A stretch of 64,000 nt of DNA. Origin: Mycolicibacterium goodii (GTDB lineage Bacteria; Actinomycetota; Actinomycetes; Mycobacteriales; Mycobacteriaceae). Made by a program: the position numbers and the translations under genes. The DNA is taken from NCBI RefSeq assembly GCF_001187505.1, contig NZ_CP012150.1, positions 4,712,001 to 4,776,000 on the forward strand. Reading direction: 5' to 3'. Of the stretch, positions 41,601-50,816 are shown piece by piece. The stretch's first letter is position 1. Every line of letters starts with the position of its first letter. Below the pieces are notes generated by a model. The model had not been told where the DNA came from, did not search any database, and saw only the letters and a list, made by a program, of their open reading frames with translations.

Positions 41601-42338
41601 ATGGGACGGGTAGCCGGAAAAGTTGCATTGATCAGTGGCGGCGCACGGGGTATGGGCGCGGCGCACGCCAAGGCACTGGTCGCCGAGGGTGCGAGGGTGG
41701 TCATCGGTGACATCCTCGACGAGGAGGGCACCGCGCTCGCCGCCGAGTTGGGCGACGCGGCCCGCTACGTCCACCTCGACGTCACCCGGGCCGACCAGTG
41801 GGACGCCGCCGTCGCCACCGCGACCACCGACTTCGGTCTGCTCAACGTGCTGGTCAACAACGCGGGCATCGTGGCACTCGGCGCGATCGGCAAATTCGAC
41901 ATGGCCAAGTGGCAGAACGTCATCGACGTCAACCTCACCGGCACCTTCCTGGGCATGCAGGCCTGTGTGGATGCCATGAAGGCCGCGGGCGGCGGGTCGA
42001 TCATCAACGTGTCCTCGATCGAGGGCCTGCGCGGCGCGCCCATGGTGCATCCGTATGTCGCGTCGAAGTGGGCCGTGCGCGGTCTGACCAAGTCGGCCGC
42101 GCTGGAACTCGGTGCGCATCAGATCCGGGTGAACTCGATCCACCCCGGGTTCATCCGCACCCCGATGACCGAGCACTTCCCCGACGACATGCTGCGGATC
42201 CCGCTGGGCCGGCCTGGTGAGGTCAACGAGGTGTCGAGCTTCGTGGTGTTCCTGGCCGGTGATGAGTCCCGCTACGCCACCGGCGCTGAGTTCGTGATGG
42301 ACGGCGGTCTGGTCAACGACGTTCCGCACAAGCTCTGA
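41601..42338 (+). CDS. Hydroxysteroid-dehydrogenase-like SDR (FabG3/Rv2002-like)
   Basis: The 245-residue protein has GGARGMGAAHAKALVAEGARV (cofactor motif GxxxGxG), the NNAG motif and active-site Y152 with K156 (YVASK). The sequence is very like M. tuberculosis FabG3 (Rv2002), a 20-beta/3-alpha-hydroxysteroid dehydrogenase, from its start through FVMDGG near the end; the C-terminal tail is shorter. Together with the KstR-like box 34 bp upstream this suggests oxidation or reduction of steroid hydroxyls, NAD(H)-dependent by the D in GDILDEEG after beta-2. Confidence 0.9.
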   Translation: MGRVAGKVALISGGARGMGAAHAKALVAEGARVVIGDILDEEGTALAAELGDAARYVHLDVTRADQWDAAVATATTDFGLLNVLVNNAGIVALGAIGKFDMAKWQNVIDVNLTGTFLGMQACVDAMKAAGGGSIINVSSIEGLRGAPMVHPYVASKWAVRGLTKSAALELGAHQIRVNSIHPGFIRTPMTEHFPDDMLRIPLGRPGEVNEVSSFVVFLAGDESRYATGAEFVMDGGLVNDVPHKL

Positions 42339-42350
42339 CCGAACCGGATC

Positions 42351-42369
42351 CGATCCGCACCGCGGATCG
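42351..42369 (+). terminator. Short hairpin after SDR gene
   Basis: cgatccg-caccg-cggatcg forms a 7-bp stem with a 5-nt loop 13 nt after the stop; an outer repeat ctgaccga/tcggtcag (42335-42342/42367-42374) can extend it. No T-run follows. Confidence 0.5.
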
Positions 42370-42514
42370 GTCAGCGGCAGAATGAAGCGGACGGGGCACG
42401 TGGTCCCGCCCGATCCCACGGCACCCGCCCGGGTGCCGCTGCCGCCGCGAGGAGCCGCCGATTTCCGTCTCGAAACGCCGCGCCGCGCGACGGGGCGCAA
42501 GGCTCGCCGGCCCG

Positions 42515-45298
42515 GTGCCCGCCGTGGTCGTGTCGACGGCCCTGTTGGTGGCGCTGGTGATGACACTGTGCGTGGCCGACCTGCCCAGGTTCGCGCGGCC
42601 GGAACCGCCGTCGGGGCGTATCGCGCTCACCGATGGCTGGCAACTCGCGTCGGCGCGACGGGTGCCCGACGACGGCGCGGCACTGTCGAGCCCCGGTGAC
42701 CCCGCGGGCCACTGGCACCGCGTGGCGCACATGCCCGCGACGGTGCTGCAGGCGCTGCAGGACGACGGGACCTACCCGGACCTGTACTTCGGCGAGAACC
42801 TGGCCGGTGTGCCCGACGATCTGTGGCGCCAGAACTGGTGGTACCGAACGACTTTTGCCGCCCCGGTGGGAAGTTCGAGCTATCGGCTGGAGTTCCCCGG
42901 CATCAACTACCGGGCCGAGGTCTGGCTCAACGGGACCATGGTCGCGGACAACACCTCCGTCGTGGGGATGCACACCGCCCACGAGATCGATGTGACACCG
43001 TGGATCCACGGCGGCGCGGACAACGTGCTCGCGGTCAAGGTCACCCCCGAACAGTCGTTGCAGGACATCGACGGTGTCGAACTGGCCGACAGTTGGTGGG
43101 ACTGGATCAACTGGAACCGCATCGGCTACCGGGGTCCCGGGCGCGACCCGGTGCGCGGCAACTCCTATGTCCCTGACCGCAACGCAGGCATCTTCCGGCC
43201 GGTGTACCTGAGCTTCTCGGGCCCGTTGGTGCTCAGCAACCCGATGGTGAGCACCGAACTGCCCTTGCCCGCCACCGATTCGGCACGCCTGACCGTCTAC
43301 ACCGACATCCGCAACACCGGGGCCGAACCGGTGCGCGGCGTCGTCCGCGCCCACATCAGCAGGCCCGGCAAACCCGAGATCACCGTGGCCCGACCGGTCG
43401 GACTGGCGGCCGGGGAACGCAGCGAGGTGCGTTTCACCCCAGACGATTTCGCCGAGCTGACGGTCCGCAACCCGGATCTGTGGTGGCCCTACACCATGGG
43501 CGCGCCGGATCTGTACGACCTGCGGATCGAGTTCGTCCAGTACGGCCGCGTCACCGACGTCGACGAATCCCGCTTCGGGATCCGCACCGTCGAACAACAC
43601 CGCGACGACGACGAACAGTTCCCCGGCCTCGGGACGGGCGGCAGCTTCTATCTCACCGTCAACGGACGCGACTTCCCGGTACGCGGCGCGGCCTACACAC
43701 CGGATCTGCTGTACCGCGACGATCCGCGTCGCGAGGACGCCATCCTGGCCTACACCCGCGATCTCGGGCTCAACATGCTGCGGTTGGAGGGCAAGTTCCC
43801 GGGCGACCATCTCGTCGAGCGCGCCGACGAGCTCGGGATTCCGTTGATGTACGGCTGGATGTGCTGCAACCAGTGGGAGAAGTGGTGGCAGTGGGACGAC
43901 GAGGACCGGCGCGTGGCGGGGGAGAGCCTGACATCGCAGATCCACGCGCTGCGCGGGCACGCATCGGCGTTCCTGTGGGCCAACGGCAGTGACGGCAAAC
44001 CACCACCTGACGTGCTGACCGAGTACCACCGGATCCTCGAGCGGTTGCACTGGTCCGGCGCGGTGGTGGACACGGTGTCGTCGATGGCCCGCGATGCGAA
44101 CGGCGACATCGACTGGGACGGCATCCACATGGCGGGCCCGTACACGTGGCGACCCCCGAGCTACTGGTTCAGCGGCCGCTACCAGGCGACCCGCGGTGCG
44201 AACGCCGAACAGGGCGACAACGAACACATTCCGCCGTTCGCGAGCCTGCGGAAGTTCCTGCCGCCCGACAAGCTGTGGCCGATCAACGAAGCGTGGTACT
44301 TCCACGCCGGCGCCGACCCGCACAACGCCGCGCTGGAGAGCATCCGCGAAGCCGTCACCCGGCGGTACGGATCGTCGCGCAGCGCAGCCGAATTCGCCGC
44401 CAAGGCGCAGCTGGCGCACTACGAGTCGACCCGGGCCCAGTTCGAGGCGTTCGCCGCACTGGGCTGGGCGAACCACAAGATGACCATCTACTGGATGCTC
44501 AACAACCATTGGCCGTCGTTCTTCGGCCACCTCTTCGACTGGTACCTGCGGCCCGGCGGCGCCTACTTCGGCGCCAAGAAGGCGCTGCGCCCGGTGTCGG
44601 CGGTGTTCGACGCCTACGCCACCGGCGATCACACCGAGGCCGACATCACGCTGGTCAACCAGTCGCCCGAACAACGGTCCGGCCTGCGGGTGCGCGTGCG
44701 CACCTACGACCTGGACGGGCGGGTCCGTGACGACCGCACGAGCGCAGCCACCACCGTGGCCTCCGGCGGCGCGCAGGTGGTGCTCACCCTGCCCCGGTTG
44801 GCGCGCGACTCGCAGGTGATCTTCGTTCGGTGCGACGTCCTCGCCGACGACGGCAGTGTCGTCGCCACGAACACCTACTGGCAGTCCCAACAACTCGACG
44901 ACCTCGGCGACCCGGCGAACGACCAGGCGTTCGCCCTCACGCAACGACGATGGGCCGACCTGACACCGCTCGACACGATGACGCCGGTTCCCCTTGAGGT
45001 GACCGCCGAACGCCTGAACGGCGGGACGGATCAGGACCGGAAAGGGGTGCTGATCCGGTTGCACAACCCCACCCGGCACATCGGGTTCTTCGAGCGGGTC
45101 GAGCTCACCGCCACCGAGGACGGCGACGAGATCCTGCCCATCGAGTACACCGACAACTACGTCACGGTGTATCCGGGGGAGACCGTCGAACTCGCCGGCG
45201 TACCCACGCAACCCGGGCCGGCGCCCGCATGGGTACGGGTCACCGGCTACAACGGCAACCCGGTGGCCGTGCCGATCGGCAGGCAGTCCCGGCGATAG
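42515..45298 (+). CDS. Exported GH2 exo-beta-D-glucosaminidase-like glycoside hydrolase
   Basis: From GTG 42515 the protein has 927 residues. An N-terminal hydrophobic helix (about residues 1-20) is followed by a GH2 sugar-binding domain (QNWWYRTTF), Ig-like domains and the TIM-barrel. Likely catalytic residues are D493 in ANGSD and E592 in INEAW, the arrangement used by exo-beta-D-glucosaminidases (inference by motif). The reading frame is open upstream to an ATT at 42461 that has GAGGAG 5-10 nt before it; it would add a KRRAARR-type positive segment before the TM helix, as expected for a signal anchor. Substrates could be chitosan-like or amino-sugar polymers. Confidence 0.88.
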   Translation: MPAVVVSTALLVALVMTLCVADLPRFARPEPPSGRIALTDGWQLASARRVPDDGAALSSPGDPAGHWHRVAHMPATVLQALQDDGTYPDLYFGENLAGVPDDLWRQNWWYRTTFAAPVGSSSYRLEFPGINYRAEVWLNGTMVADNTSVVGMHTAHEIDVTPWIHGGADNVLAVKVTPEQSLQDIDGVELADSWWDWINWNRIGYRGPGRDPVRGNSYVPDRNAGIFRPVYLSFSGPLVLSNPMVSTELPLPATDSARLTVYTDIRNTGAEPVRGVVRAHISRPGKPEITVARPVGLAAGERSEVRFTPDDFAELTVRNPDLWWPYTMGAPDLYDLRIEFVQYGRVTDVDESRFGIRTVEQHRDDDEQFPGLGTGGSFYLTVNGRDFPVRGAAYTPDLLYRDDPRREDAILAYTRDLGLNMLRLEGKFPGDHLVERADELGIPLMYGWMCCNQWEKWWQWDDEDRRVAGESLTSQIHALRGHASAFLWANGSDGKPPPDVLTEYHRILERLHWSGAVVDTVSSMARDANGDIDWDGIHMAGPYTWRPPSYWFSGRYQATRGANAEQGDNEHIPPFASLRKFLPPDKLWPINEAWYFHAGADPHNAALESIREAVTRRYGSSRSAAEFAAKAQLAHYESTRAQFEAFAALGWANHKMTIYWMLNNHWPSFFGHLFDWYLRPGGAYFGAKKALRPVSAVFDAYATGDHTEADITLVNQSPEQRSGLRVRVRTYDLDGRVRDDRTSAATTVASGGAQVVLTLPRLARDSQVIFVRCDVLADDGSVVATNTYWQSQQLDDLGDPANDQAFALTQRRWADLTPLDTMTPVPLEVTAERLNGGTDQDRKGVLIRLHNPTRHIGFFERVELTATEDGDEILPIEYTDNYVTVYPGETVELAGVPTQPGPAPAWVRVTGYNGNPVAVPIGRQSRR

Positions 45299-45308
45299 GA
45301 TCGGGCCC

Positions 45309-45536
45309 ATGACCACAACCACCGATGAGCGACACGACGTGCGCCAACTGGCCGAGTCCGGCAACTGGCAGCACCGTGACCTCGGCCGCGTCGACGTCTT
45401 CATGCGCGGCACCCAGAAGATCCGCGTGGTCTGGCAGGGCTCCACCACGATCAGCGGGGCGACGCTGTACCAAGAGGACATCATGACCACCTACACCCGC
45501 GAGCTGAAGACGGTGAACAACTGGCTCACCCGGTGA
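45309..45536 (+). CDS. Small hypothetical protein
   Basis: The 75-residue protein has an acidic start and a conserved-looking core (VFMRGTQKIRVVWQG, about 30-44) with many tryptophans. No hydrophobic helix or cysteine is present. Such short proteins recur in mycobacteria; I do not recognise a function. It starts 11 bp after the GH2 gene and may be co-transcribed. Confidence 0.7.
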   Translation: MTTTTDERHDVRQLAESGNWQHRDLGRVDVFMRGTQKIRVVWQGSTTISGATLYQEDIMTTYTRELKTVNNWLTR

Positions 45537-45598
45537 CCCGCTGAGCGGCGGGAAAACCGCTCGCGCCCGGCAAGGGTGGTGTGGCACGGTCGAGACTT

Positions 45599-46810
45599 GT
45601 GATCACACCGCTGACGCTGCATCCCATCACCGACGCCGACTGGGCGCGGATGACCCTGCTGGGGCGCGTCGCATTCGGGGACATCGAACCCGCGGAGACG
45701 CTGGCCGTCTGGCGGTCCATGGTGCCCGAGCGGGCCACCGTGGTGGTCCGTGACGACACCGACGACGACTTCGTCGGGCAGTCGCTGTACCTGGACATGA
45801 AACTCACGGTTCCCGGCGGCGAGGTGCTGCCGGTTGCCGGCGTCAGCTTCGTCGCCGTCGCGCCGACGCACCGCCGACGCGGTGTGCTGCGCGCGATGTA
45901 CACCGAACTGCACAACCTCATCGCGGGCGCGGGCTATGCCGTCGCGGCGCTGACCGCCAGTGAGGGTGGGATCTACGGCCGGTTCGGCTACGGGGTGGCG
46001 ACGGTCGTGCACATGGTGTCGATCGACCGGCGGTTCGCGCGGTTCCACCCCGAGGCCCCCGACCCGGGCGGTGTTCGCATGGTGACGCCTGCCGCGCATC
46101 GCGACGACCTCGCCGACATCTACGACCGCTGGCGCCGCCGCACCCCCGGCGGCCTGGGGCGACCCGCAGCGCTGTTGGACGACCTGCTGGCCGACCGGCC
46201 GGACTCGCGGCACGGCGGCGGCGAATGGTTCGCGTTCCTGCACCAGGACGGGTATGCGCTCTACCGGGTGCACCGGGACCCGCGGGACGGCCGCAGGTCG
46301 GCGCGGGTCGAGGAACTGACCGCGGTGACCGCCGACGCCCACGCAGCGCTGTGGCGAGCGCTGCTCGGGCTGGATCTGATCGACCGCGTCACCGTGGACA
46401 TCCATCCGCACGATCCGTTGCCGTACCTGCTCACCGACCCCAGGCTGGTGCAGGTCACCGCCAGCGCCGATGACCTGTGGCTGCGGCTCATGAACGTCCC
46501 CGCGGCGCTGGAAGCCCGCCGCTACCAAGCTGATCTGGACGTGGTGCTCGACGTCGCCGACGGCTTCCGCAGCGACGGTGGACGATTCGCACTGCAGATC
46601 AGCGGCGGCCGGGCCCGGTGCACGCCGACGGATGCGCCTGCCGACATCGAAGTCGATCTCGACGTGCTCGGCGGCCTGTATCTGGGGGCCCATCGCGTCG
46701 ACGGATTCGCCGCCGCGAACCGGTTGCGCAGCAAGGACTCCGAGCTCCTGCAACGGTTCGGTGCGGCCTTCGTCAGCGATGTGCCCGCCCGGCTGGGATA
46801 CGGGTTCTGA
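45599..46810 (+). CDS. eis: Eis-like aminoglycoside/protein N-acetyltransferase
   Basis: The protein has 403 residues from GTG 45599 and a double GNAT plus C-terminal sterol-carrier-like fold. The acetyl-CoA motif is [16 protein letters not shown] (about 86-101). [10 protein letters not shown] (about 128-137) and the C-terminal PARLGYGF, ending in phenylalanine whose carboxylate acts in catalysis, are Eis hallmarks. Eis acetylates aminoglycosides and host/target lysines with acetyl-CoA (known). The neighbouring cinA gene starts 46 bp downstream. Confidence 0.94.
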   Translation: MITPLTLHPITDADWARMTLLGRVAFGDIEPAETLAVWRSMVPERATVVVRDDTDDDFVGQSLYLDMKLTVPGGEVLPVAGVSFVAVAPTHRRRGVLRAMYTELHNLIAGAGYAVAALTASEGGIYGRFGYGVATVVHMVSIDRRFARFHPEAPDPGGVRMVTPAAHRDDLADIYDRWRRRTPGGLGRPAALLDDLLADRPDSRHGGGEWFAFLHQDGYALYRVHRDPRDGRRSARVEELTAVTADAHAALWRALLGLDLIDRVTVDIHPHDPLPYLLTDPRLVQVTASADDLWLRLMNVPAALEARRYQADLDVVLDVADGFRSDGGRFALQISGGRARCTPTDAPADIEVDLDVLGGLYLGAHRVDGFAAANRLRSKDSELLQRFGAAFVSDVPARLGYGF

Positions 46811-46856
46811 CCGACACACCGGCGCAGGCGTCGGCGCGGTGCGTAGTGTGCTCGTC

Positions 46857-48131
46857 GTGAGCGCACGTGCAGGCATCGTCATCACCGGAACAGAAGTCCT
46901 CACCGGCCGGATCTCCGACCTCAACGGGCCGTGGCTGGCCGACCAGCTTCTCGAGCTCGGCGTCGAGCTGGCGCACATCACGATCTGCGGCGACCGCCCC
47001 GGAGACATCGAGGCGCAGTTGAGGTTCCTGGCCGCCGAGGGTGTCGACCTCATCGTCACGAGCGGCGGACTCGGCCCGACCGCCGACGATCTCACGGTGG
47101 CGACGGTGGCCGAGTTCTGCGGCCGCGAACTGGTGCTCGATGCGGCGCTCGAGGAACGCATCGCCGCGATCCTGCGCAGGTTGACGGCGGGACGGAAGCT
47201 GTCCGAAGCGGACTTCGAGGCGGTGCGCGTCGCCAACCGTAAACAGGCGCTGGTACCGCAGGGAGCCGAGATCCTCGAGCCGGTCGGCACCGCGCCGGGG
47301 GTGGTGGTACCGGGCACCCCGACCGTGGTGGTGCTGCCCGGCCCGCCGCGGGAGTTGCAGCCGATGTGGCTGCGGGCGGTCGACACCCAACCCGTGCAGC
47401 AGGCGATCGCGGGGCGCACGGTCTACCGCCAGGAGATGGTGCGGATGTTCGGTCTGGCCGAGTCCGGTCTGGCCGAGACCCTGCGGGCGGCACAGCAGGC
47501 GGTCACCGGGTTCGATCAGCTGGAGATCACCACATGTCTGCGCCGCGGTGAGCTGGAGATCGTCACGCGGTATGAACCCGCCGCCGCCGCCGCGTACCGA
47601 CAACTGCTGGATGTCCTGCGGGACCGTCACGGCGATGCCGTGTTCTCCGAGGACGGTTCGACGGTCGACGAGCAGGTCGCCGCGCTGCTGGCCGGGCACC
47701 GCATCGCCACGGCCGAATCCTGCACGGCGGGACTGTTCGCGGCACGCCTGGCCGACCGGCCGGGCGCGTCGGAGTACATGACGGGCGGGATCGTCGCGTA
47801 CGCCAACACCGCGAAGGCCGAGATGTTGAACGTCGACCCGCTGCTGATCGCCGAGCACGGTGCGGTGTCCGAACCAGTCGCCCAGGCGATGGCGACCGGC
47901 GCACTGCACCACTTCGACGCCGACACCGCCGTCGCGATCACCGGGATCGCGGGCCCCGGTGGTGGGTCCGCCGAGAAACCGGTGGGCACAGTGTGTTTCG
48001 CGGTGCGCGCGGACTCGGCGTCGCTCACCCGCACGCTGCTGCTGCCCGGCAACCGGTCCGACATCCGGGAGCGGTCCACCACGGTGGCCATGCACCTGCT
48101 GCGGCGCGCCCTGCGCGGCGAGACCGACTAG
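46857..48131 (+). CDS. cinA: CinA-family protein
   Basis: The 424-residue protein has the N-terminal MoaB/MogA-like fold ([29 protein letters not shown], about 63-75) and the C-terminal CinA/PncC domain with [18 protein letters not shown] and TGIAGPGGG. The C-domain corresponds to nicotinamide mononucleotide deamidases. M. tuberculosis CinA (Rv1901) has been linked to tolerance to isoniazid-type adducts. Start GTG 46857; 46 bp after eis on the same strand. Confidence 0.93.
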   Translation: MSARAGIVITGTEVLTGRISDLNGPWLADQLLELGVELAHITICGDRPGDIEAQLRFLAAEGVDLIVTSGGLGPTADDLTVATVAEFCGRELVLDAALEERIAAILRRLTAGRKLSEADFEAVRVANRKQALVPQGAEILEPVGTAPGVVVPGTPTVVVLPGPPRELQPMWLRAVDTQPVQQAIAGRTVYRQEMVRMFGLAESGLAETLRAAQQAVTGFDQLEITTCLRRGELEIVTRYEPAAAAAYRQLLDVLRDRHGDAVFSEDGSTVDEQVAALLAGHRIATAESCTAGLFAARLADRPGASEYMTGGIVAYANTAKAEMLNVDPLLIAEHGAVSEPVAQAMATGALHHFDADTAVAITGIAGPGGGSAEKPVGTVCFAVRADSASLTRTLLLPGNRSDIRERSTTVAMHLLRRALRGETD

Positions 48132-48140
48132 GTCGCCGGA

Positions 48141-48794
48141 TCAGGCGGCCAGGCTTTCCATCGCCTCCTCGACGCACCGGGCCCACGGACGGTCGTCGAT
48201 CGCGCTGACCGCCACCGCGCCGAACGCACTCGAGATCACCACGTCGGGCTCCAGCGTCGCCAGCAGGCGCAGGCTCTCGGCCATCGCCGACGGGTCACCG
48301 ATCCCGGGGATCACGAACGTCGACCACCGGCCCGCCTTGTCGACGAACACGGTGTCACCGGTGAACAGGTAGCGCCCCTCGGCGCCGTCGACGAGATAGC
48401 TTGTGCTGCCGGGGCTGTGGCCCGGGGTGGGGATCACCTCGACGCCGTTGCCATCGCGGTGGCGCCGATCCAACGGGACATGGACGGGCGAGTGCTTGGC
48501 GATGTTCGCCAGCTCGGCGGCGGGTGCGTGCAGGCGGGCCGAGTAGTGCTCGGCGATCCTGGCGAGCATCGGCCCGGCCTCGTCCTGATGGGACAGGTAC
48601 TGGTCGCCGAAACCGCCGAGTCCGTCGATGCCGGGGAAATCGGCGTCGGTCGCCGGGCAGTAGAACATCACCCCGGCAGAGTCCTTGCGCCCGTTGGCTT
48701 TCCACAGATAGGCGTGCGGGAGCAGTCCGGGGAACGGGGAGTCGGTACGGGTCTGCCAGAGATCGGAACGGATCTGGGTCATCGTTGTGGTCAT
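48141..48794 (-). CDS. Metallo-beta-lactamase-fold protein with degenerate zinc motif
   Basis: The 217-residue protein from ATG 48794 shows the MBL fold (TPGHSPGSTSYLVDG, LFTGDTVFVDKAG). The usual HxHxDH motif appears as LSHQDE, so the first and last histidines are missing, and the final histidine after the last strand is also absent (VVISSAFGA). Only H and D ligands at GHSPG and TGD remain clear, so it may bind fewer metals or have a different activity. A CCTCAA-N6-TTGAGG operator lies 16-33 bp upstream. Confidence 0.8.
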   Translation of the reverse strand: MTTTMTQIRSDLWQTRTDSPFPGLLPHAYLWKANGRKDSAGVMFYCPATDADFPGIDGLGGFGDQYLSHQDEAGPMLARIAEHYSARLHAPAAELANIAKHSPVHVPLDRRHRDGNGVEVIPTPGHSPGSTSYLVDGAEGRYLFTGDTVFVDKAGRWSTFVIPGIGDPSAMAESLRLLATLEPDVVISSAFGAVAVSAIDDRPWARCVEEAMESLAA

Positions 48795-48809
48795 GACCGC
48801 AGCCTTCAC

Positions 48810-48827
48810 CCTCAACAATGGTTGAGG
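48810..48827. promoter_or_regulatory. SoxR/MerR-type operator
   Basis: CCTCAA-N6-TTGAGG is a perfect 18-bp inverted repeat identical in form to the SoxR/MerR family site. On the minus strand a TTGACC (48831-48826) abuts it in the -35 position, with a poor -10 at about 48806-48801. Target would be the MBL gene; the regulator is not in the window. Confidence 0.55.
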
Positions 48828-48834
48828 TCAAGGA

Positions 48835-49755
48835 TCAGTGATCCGCGGCGGTCGACTCGTCCCAGATCTGCAGCATCGTGCCCATGATCTCCTGCGCACA
48901 ACCCAGACCACCCAGGTGACTCTCGTACGGGAGTTCGGTGAGTTTCGCTTCGGGCAGCAGCGACACCACATGCCTACCGTGCGCGAACGGCACGATGTGG
49001 TCGTGGTCGCCGTGCCACCACCGCACGGGAACCTTCACCTCGTCGAGCCGAAATCCCCAGTCCCGCTCGAACACCACGATGTCGTAGAACGGCGCGGCCA
49101 ACTGCTTGCGGCTGCCGTTGAGCAGGTCGTCGAGGAACATTGCCTTGAACTCGGGCCGGGCGAGCATCCGCCGGTCGCCCTCGGGCGACAGCCGGGCGTA
49201 GATCTCCAATGCGGGCGAGGCGACCGGGCGGATCAACCGGATCAACCCCGAGGCGGCCAGTCGGATCGGTGCCGCCGCCACCTGCAGCACGGGTGCCACC
49301 ACGGCACCGAGTTCCATCAACCGGCTGCTGATCGCGTCGGGACCGACCATGGGCGCGACACCGCCGAGCACACCCGCCGCGACGACCCGGTCCGGCATCG
49401 CCGCAGCGCACGCCAGCGTGTAGGGACCGCCACCGGACAACCCGATGACCGCCATCCTGTCGATGCCCAGTGTGTCGGCGATCGTGCGCAGATCGGCGGC
49501 GAAGTCCAGCACGCACTCGTACTGATGCGGCATGGACGACCCGATACCGGGTCGATCCACGCCGATCAGCCGTACCCCGTTCTGCTCGGCGAACGCCCGG
49601 GCCTCGGTCGGAATCTGGCGACGGGCGCCCGGCGTGCCGTGCAACCAGAACACGGCGCGCCCCTGCGGATCGCCGAATTCGGCGAAACCGAGCCGACGGT
49701 CATCGCCGACCGCGATGTTGCCCTCCAGTTTGGGGCGGTCGATCGGGATGACCAT
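48835..49755 (-). CDS. Alpha/beta hydrolase
   Basis: The 306-residue protein from ATG 49755 has HGTPGARRQ oxyanion loop, nucleophile GLSGGG (Ser), aspartate in WHGDHD and a late histidine (YESHLGG). The mid-protein helical cap is unusually hydrophobic. Family: AB-hydrolase, possibly esterase/epoxide-hydrolase type; the substrate is unknown. It ends 35 bp before the convergent aldolase stop region and is on the same strand as the MBL gene but separated by the operator. Confidence 0.85.
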   Translation of the reverse strand: MVIPIDRPKLEGNIAVGDDRRLGFAEFGDPQGRAVFWLHGTPGARRQIPTEARAFAEQNGVRLIGVDRPGIGSSMPHQYECVLDFAADLRTIADTLGIDRMAVIGLSGGGPYTLACAAAMPDRVVAAGVLGGVAPMVGPDAISSRLMELGAVVAPVLQVAAAPIRLAASGLIRLIRPVASPALEIYARLSPEGDRRMLARPEFKAMFLDDLLNGSRKQLAAPFYDIVVFERDWGFRLDEVKVPVRWWHGDHDHIVPFAHGRHVVSLLPEAKLTELPYESHLGGLGCAQEIMGTMLQIWDESTAADH

Positions 49756-49790
49756 GCCTGCGCGCCTGTCCAACCTGCGGTTGCGGCTCG

Positions 49791-50684
49791 TCAGCCGGCG
49801 ACCGAGGCGTCGTAGATGGACTGGATCGACTTGTCGAGGGTCGCGTTGAACTCCTCGTCGCTCTGCTGGGCCGACAGACCCTCGGTCAGCGCGCGGCTGA
49901 AGCTGGCGATGACGCCGGTGTTCTGGGCCAGCAGCTTGTTGGCCTCGTCGCGGCTGTAGCCACCCGACAGGGCGACGACGCGCATGACCCTCGGATGGTC
50001 GACCAGCGACTTGTAGTGGTTGGCCACGGTCGGCAGGGTCAGCTTCAGCATGACCTTCTGGTCATCGGCCAGCGAGTCGAGGTTCTTGGTGATCTCGGCC
50101 TTGAGCAGTTCCTCGGCCTCGGCCTTGTCGGAGATCGAGATGGTCACCTCGGGCTCGATGATCGGGATCAGGCCGTGCGAGAGCACCTGCTTGGCGACCT
50201 CGAACTGCTGCGCCACCACCGCGGCCACACCGGTCGGGTTCGCCGCGCCGATCACCGACCGCTCCTTGGTGCCGAAGATGCCGTTCTTCACACCGCGGGC
50301 CAGCAGCTCGTCGAGCGCGGGCATCGGCTTCATCAGCTGGACGCCGTCGGCCTCCTCGGCCAGACCCTTGTCGATCTTGAGCAGCGGCACAACGCCCTTG
50401 TCCTCCCACAGGTAGGTCGCCGACGGCTTGCCCTCGATGCTGCGGTCCATGGTCTGCTCGAACAGGATCGCGGCCAGCACCCGGTCACCGCCGAACGCGG
50501 GCGCGGTGATGATGCGCGACCGCATCTGGTGGATCAGGTCGAACATCTCGTCTTCCGAGGAGTACGCGCTCTCCTCGATGCCGTACAGGCGCAGCGCCTT
50601 GGGGGTCGACCCGCCGCTCTGGTCGAGCGCGGCGACGAAACCCTGCCCCGAAGTCATCTTGTCGGCCTGCTGCTGGTTCACCAT
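49791..50684 (-). CDS. Class I fructose-bisphosphate aldolase
   Basis: The 297-residue protein has the class I aldolase start [21 protein letters not shown] (split across residues 14-35), conserved [22 protein letters not shown] and the Schiff-base lysine in MLKLTLP. It would cleave fructose-1,6-bisphosphate in glycolysis without metal, alongside the usual class II Fba. ATG 50684 has a GAGTGG-like ribosome site. It stands alone between the hydrolase and PLP decarboxylase genes. Confidence 0.93.
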   Translation of the reverse strand: MVNQQQADKMTSGQGFVAALDQSGGSTPKALRLYGIEESAYSSEDEMFDLIHQMRSRIITAPAFGGDRVLAAILFEQTMDRSIEGKPSATYLWEDKGVVPLLKIDKGLAEEADGVQLMKPMPALDELLARGVKNGIFGTKERSVIGAANPTGVAAVVAQQFEVAKQVLSHGLIPIIEPEVTISISDKAEAEELLKAEITKNLDSLADDQKVMLKLTLPTVANHYKSLVDHPRVMRVVALSGGYSRDEANKLLAQNTGVIASFSRALTEGLSAQQSDEEFNATLDKSIQSIYDASVAG

Positions 50685-50816
50685 GGGGTGTCCACTCCTT
50701 TGAAGACGCTGCTGTCATCGTGTTTGCGGCCTGCCGGGGTTGCCGGCGCAGCCCGTTCGCCTCAGAGGATATTCGCCCGCTGTGGGACCAACCGACCCCC
50801 ACCTACGTCGCGCACC

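Noticed and set aside
42371..45490. 1039-codon minus-strand frame
   Set aside because: It is the complement of the GH2 gene, which has clear catalytic motifs.
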